Positions 60,031-62,442 of a stretch of 62,442 bases of DNA are shown one piece after another. The translations under genes were made by a program, and so were the position numbers. This DNA is from Myxococcota bacterium. GTDB lineage: Bacteria > Myxococcota_A > UBA9160 > UBA6930. The DNA is taken from NCBI GenBank assembly GCA_030065975.1, contig JASJCN010000011.1, forward strand, positions 1 through 62,442, read 5' to 3'. The notes under the pieces are model-generated. The model was not told the DNA's origin and ran no database searches. It worked only from the letters and a program-made list of their open reading frames with translations. Position 1 is the stretch's first letter. Each line of letters begins with the position of its first letter.

Positions 60031-60761
60031 GCGGGCCGCCGCCGTTTCCGGGCGCGATCGGCGCCTCGCATCTGCGCGTCTACCAGAGCGAGGCTCCCGA
60101 CGGCCTGTGCGGGGGCACCCCGCACGTCCACTTCGTGTGCACCGAGGCGTACTGGGTGGTGCGCGGGCGGGGCCGGGTGCAGACGCTCTCGGCCGAGGGC
60201 TTCCGGGAGACGCCGCTCGAGCCGGGAAGCTTCGTGTGGTTCACGCCGGGCACGATCCACCGGCTGATCAACGAGAGCGGCGACCTCGAGATCCTGGTGC
60301 TGATGCAGAACGCCGGGCTCCCCGAGGCCGGGGACATGGTGATCACCTTCCCCGAGGCCGAGCTCCACGACGTCGAGGCCTACCGCGGCCGTCACGTGCT
60401 CTCCGGCACGGAGGCGACCACCGCGGGGAGCGGCGAAGCGGCGCGCGTGCGTCGCGATCTCGGGGTCGAGGGCTTCCTGCGCCTGCGCGCGGACGTCGAG
60501 AGCGTGGGGCTTCCGGCCCTCACGGACTTCTACCGCCAGGCCGCGGCGCTGGTGCGGCCCGAGATCTCGCGCTGGCGAGCGCTCTGGGAGAGCGGGCCGC
60601 GCGCGGCGGCCCACCGCACGGGCGAGCAGCTCGACGCCCTCGAAGGGGGCGACGTCGCGCACCTGCTCGACGCGAGTCTGCATCACCACGACCCGCCGCC
60701 GGACGAACGTCGGATGGGCTGCTGCGGCACGCTCGGGGTCTACGTCGCACCCACGGACTGA
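60027..60761 (+). CDS. cupin-domain protein coupled to a Gfo/Idh/MocA oxidoreductase
   Basis: A 244-residue protein. The N-terminal half is a cupin (PHVHFVCTEAYWVVRGRGRV and PGSFVWFTPGTIHRLINESG, with metal-binding His and Glu). The C-terminal half is helical and unrecognised, with Asp/His clusters (DASLHHHDPPPDERR). TTG start at 60027 inside the preceding stop. It probably acts with the oxidoreductase in the same sugar-like pathway, for example as an isomerase or epimerase. Confidence 0.82.
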   Translation: MSGPPPFPGAIGASHLRVYQSEAPDGLCGGTPHVHFVCTEAYWVVRGRGRVQTLSAEGFRETPLEPGSFVWFTPGTIHRLINESGDLEILVLMQNAGLPEAGDMVITFPEAELHDVEAYRGRHVLSGTEATTAGSGEAARVRRDLGVEGFLRLRADVESVGLPALTDFYRQAAALVRPEISRWRALWESGPRAAAHRTGEQLDALEGGDVAHLLDASLHHHDPPPDERRMGCCGTLGVYVAPTD

Positions 60762-60784
60762 GCGCACCGCCAGCTCGTAGTCGT

Positions 60785-60849
60785 CGAACCCGAATCGCCG
60801 GACCCGAGTCGCCGAACCCGAATCGCCGGAACGGAATCGCCGAAAGCGC
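60785..60849 (+). repeat. 14-bp tandem repeats upstream of the SNF transporter
   Basis: Four full units (60785, 60799, 60813, 60827; CGAACCCGAATCGC and variants CGGACCCGAGTCGC and CGGAACGGAATCGC) and a partial fifth to 60849. It ends 24 nt before the -10 box of the transporter. Fourteen-bp periods cannot be coding. Confidence 0.8.
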
Positions 60850-60872
60850 CCTGCATCGCGCGTTTCGACCGG

Positions 60873-60878
60873 TATGAT
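60873..60878 (+). promoter_or_regulatory. -10 box of a putative leaderless promoter (SNF transporter)
   Basis: TATGAT, close to the consensus TATAAT, ends 6 nt before the ATG at 60885. No Shine-Dalgarno is present. Confidence 0.45.
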
Positions 60879-60884
60879 GCGCCC

Positions 60885-62216
60885 ATGGAGCAGACGCGCG
60901 AGCACTGGTCGGGTCGACTCGGTTTCACCCTGGCGGCGGTGGGCTCCGCCGTGGGCCTCGGCAACATGTGGCGCTTCTCGTACATGGCGGCCGAGAACGG
61001 GGGCGCCGCCTTCGTCATGCTCTACGTGGTGATGACCCTGCTCGTGGGCCTCCCCGTGATGCTCGCGGAGCTCACGCTGGGCCGCGGCTCGGGCAAGAGC
61101 CCGATCCAGGCCCTGGTGCACTACGGCGGCAACGCCTGGAAGCCGCTCGGTGCCCTGTTCGTGATGGCTGGCGTCGTCATCCTCGCGTACTACAGCGTGA
61201 TTGCGGGCTGGACCGTTCGCTACACGGTCGACGCCGCGCTCACGGGCTTCCCGACCGAGGCGGGCGATCGCTTCGGGGCCATCGCGAGTGGCATCCCCGC
61301 GCTGTGCTGGCACCTGGTGTTCATGGCAGTGACGATCGTCGTGGTGTCGGGGGGCATCCGCGCCGGCATCGAGCGCGCCGCCCTGATCCTGATGCCGGTG
61401 CTCGGCTTCCTCGTGATCGCGCTCGCGATCTACGCCGCGACGCTCGAGGGCTCCGGCGCCGGCTACGCCTACTACTTCCAGACCGACTTCGCGGCCATCT
61501 GGCAGACCGACGTGCTGCGAGATGCGGCCGGGCAGGCCTTCTTCAGCCTGAGCCTCGGCATGGGCGCGATCCTCACCTACGCGAGCTACCTCGATCGCAA
61601 CACCGACCTGCCGGCGGAGTCGGTCACCATCGCGATCTCGGACTTCGGGGTCGCCTTCCTCGCGGGCATGGTCGTGTTCCCCCTGATCTTCGCCCTGGGC
61701 CTCCAGGAGGACGTGGGCGCCAGCACCCTGGGCGCACTCTTCATCACGCTCCCCAAGGCCTTCGCGAGCATGGGGCCTGCCGGCAACTGGATCGGCATCG
61801 CCTTCTTCGTGGCTCTCGTGGTCGGCGGGCTGACCAGCGCCATCTCGCTGCTCGAGGTGGTGGTCTCCTCGGCCATCGACGCGACCGGGACCAGCCGCGG
61901 GAAGGCCGCCTGGATCTGCGGCGGGCTGATCGCGCTGCTCGGCGTACCGTCGGCGCTGTCTCTCGACGTGCTCGGCCTGATGGACCAGATCGGCGGCAAC
62001 CTGTTCCTGATCTTCGGTGGGCTCCTGCTCTCGGTCTTCGTCGGCTGGGTGATGCCCGACGCCATGGACGAGGCGTCCGAGGGCTCCCGCTTCGGCGGCC
62101 TGCTCTTCGGCTGGAAGACGCTTCTGCGCTTCGTCGTCCCGGTGATCCTGGCCGCGGTGCTGTGGTTCTCGCTGCTCGACACCGCCGAGATGGTGCAGGG
62201 CCTGATCGCCGGCTAG
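60885..62216 (+). CDS. sodium-dependent (SNF/NSS family) symporter
   Basis: A 443-residue protein with about eleven transmembrane helices. TM1 has the family motif GSAVGLGNMWRFSYMAAENG with the unwound Na-binding turn, and TM8-type FFSLSLGMGAI is present. Members carry amino acids or related amines with sodium. Length is like bacterial tyrosine/tryptophan transporters of this family. The substrate is unknown. Its stop codon overlaps the stop of the convergent partial gene (CTAG). Confidence 0.93.
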   Translation: MEQTREHWSGRLGFTLAAVGSAVGLGNMWRFSYMAAENGGAAFVMLYVVMTLLVGLPVMLAELTLGRGSGKSPIQALVHYGGNAWKPLGALFVMAGVVILAYYSVIAGWTVRYTVDAALTGFPTEAGDRFGAIASGIPALCWHLVFMAVTIVVVSGGIRAGIERAALILMPVLGFLVIALAIYAATLEGSGAGYAYYFQTDFAAIWQTDVLRDAAGQAFFSLSLGMGAILTYASYLDRNTDLPAESVTIAISDFGVAFLAGMVVFPLIFALGLQEDVGASTLGALFITLPKAFASMGPAGNWIGIAFFVALVVGGLTSAISLLEVVVSSAIDATGTSRGKAAWICGGLIALLGVPSALSLDVLGLMDQIGGNLFLIFGGLLLSVFVGWVMPDAMDEASEGSRFGGLLFGWKTLLRFVVPVILAAVLWFSLLDTAEMVQGLIAG

Positions 62217-62442
62217 TCGGCCGACTCGTCGTCGGCTTCGGCCGCCTCCTCGCCCTCGTTTTCGGCCTCGCGCGCCGGGTCGTAGCCTGCCGGGTACGAG
62301 CGGCCGTAGCCCCAGCGCCAGCCGGCCGGGACGATCGGGTGGCCGCCCACGCGCACGCCCAGCCGCATCAGGGTTCCGAGCACGCCTCCCTTGCGCTCGG
62401 CGATGCACTCGCCGAAGCGGACATCGGCCACGCGTCGCTGCG
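62213..62442 (-). CDS. C-terminal part of a hypothetical protein (cut by window edge)
   Basis: The frame runs off the right edge. The visible 76 residues end in an acidic tail (EAENEGEEAAEADDESAD). A GTG at 62431 could be the start, but the frame stays open upstream, so the gene may be longer. Motif IVPAGWRWGYGRSY is not recognised. Confidence 0.45.
   Translation of the reverse strand, partial: QRRVADVRFGECIAERKGGVLGTLMRLGVRVGGHPIVPAGWRWGYGRSYPAGYDPAREAENEGEEAAEADDESAD

Noticed and set aside
1-62442. CRISPR arrays, rRNA, tRNA, transposase and phage genes
   Set aside because: None seen on reading both strands; the short tandem repeats found have no spacer-repeat structure.

Overview
This is a very GC-rich (about 70 percent or more), densely coded chromosomal segment of a Gram-negative bacterium. 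There are outer-membrane barrel and OmpA-type proteins, exported TPR-CHAT and Ser/Thr-kinase TPR proteins, a CSLREA-type beta-helix surface protein with a Cys-containing C-terminal sorting tail, thiolase-like and CoA-ester genes, and two Crp-type regulators. This mix suggests a deltaproteobacterial or Myxococcota-like lineage, perhaps metagenome-derived; that placement is inference. I see no rRNA, tRNA, CRISPR array, integrase, transposase or phage gene.

Layout. 1-8 kb: a sugar-dehydrogenase/diheme cytochrome fusion cut by the window edge, a methyltransferase, a thiolase-like protein (TLP1 type), a Nudix hydrolase, then a rightward alpha/beta hydrolase, cupin and family III CoA-transferase. 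8-16 kb: a 1543-residue membrane TPR protein with a C-terminal Ser/Thr kinase, and the 2-oxoglutarate dehydrogenase E1 (sucA). 15.8-19 kb: cytochrome c with a Crp-like regulator, an adducin-type class II aldolase, a DUF456 protein and a GNAT protein. 19-30 kb: a surface/envelope cluster of beta-helix protein, TPR plus beta-barrel protein, FecR-domain protein, exported TPR-CHAT protease and OmpA-like lipid-free protein. 30-32 kb: Dps, a small membrane protein, a second Crp-like regulator and a small hypothetical protein. 32-38.5 kb: three alpha/beta hydrolases (one without its nucleophile), an acyl-CoA ligase and two acyl-CoA dehydrogenases, which look like a catabolic acyl-CoA module. 38.5-46.6 kb, all leftward: a phosphotransferase coupled to an ABC-class ATPase, DUF1304, lipase and NfeD-like proteins, a radical SAM protein, and an M1 aminopeptidase with a histone-H1-like lysine-rich tail. 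46.8-49 kb: a lipase-chaperone-like lipoprotein and two small membrane proteins in a lower-GC patch. 49-52.6 kb: DUF3604 lipoprotein coupled to a sulfatase. 52.7-62.4 kb: a class III aminotransferase, a STAND ATPase, an unknown membrane protein, a methyltransferase, a Gfo/Idh/MocA oxidoreductase coupled to a cupin, an SNF-type sodium symporter and a partial gene.

Genes work in small translationally coupled units: ATGA, GTGA, TTGA and TAGTG stop/start overlaps recur at least nine times. First genes fall into two promoter classes. Ten have a TA-N-N-N-T-like -10 box 6-9 nt before the start codon and no Shine-Dalgarno, so are probably leaderless. Others have the same box 26 nt or more upstream plus a clear Shine-Dalgarno. 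Both Crp-like genes lie next to a near-perfect TGTGA-N6-TCRCR palindrome.

The best candidates for something undescribed are the envelope cluster around the exported TPR-CHAT protease, the kinase with inverted domain order, and the lysine-tailed aminopeptidase. Many long open frames antisense to these genes are GC-skew shadows and are left out.
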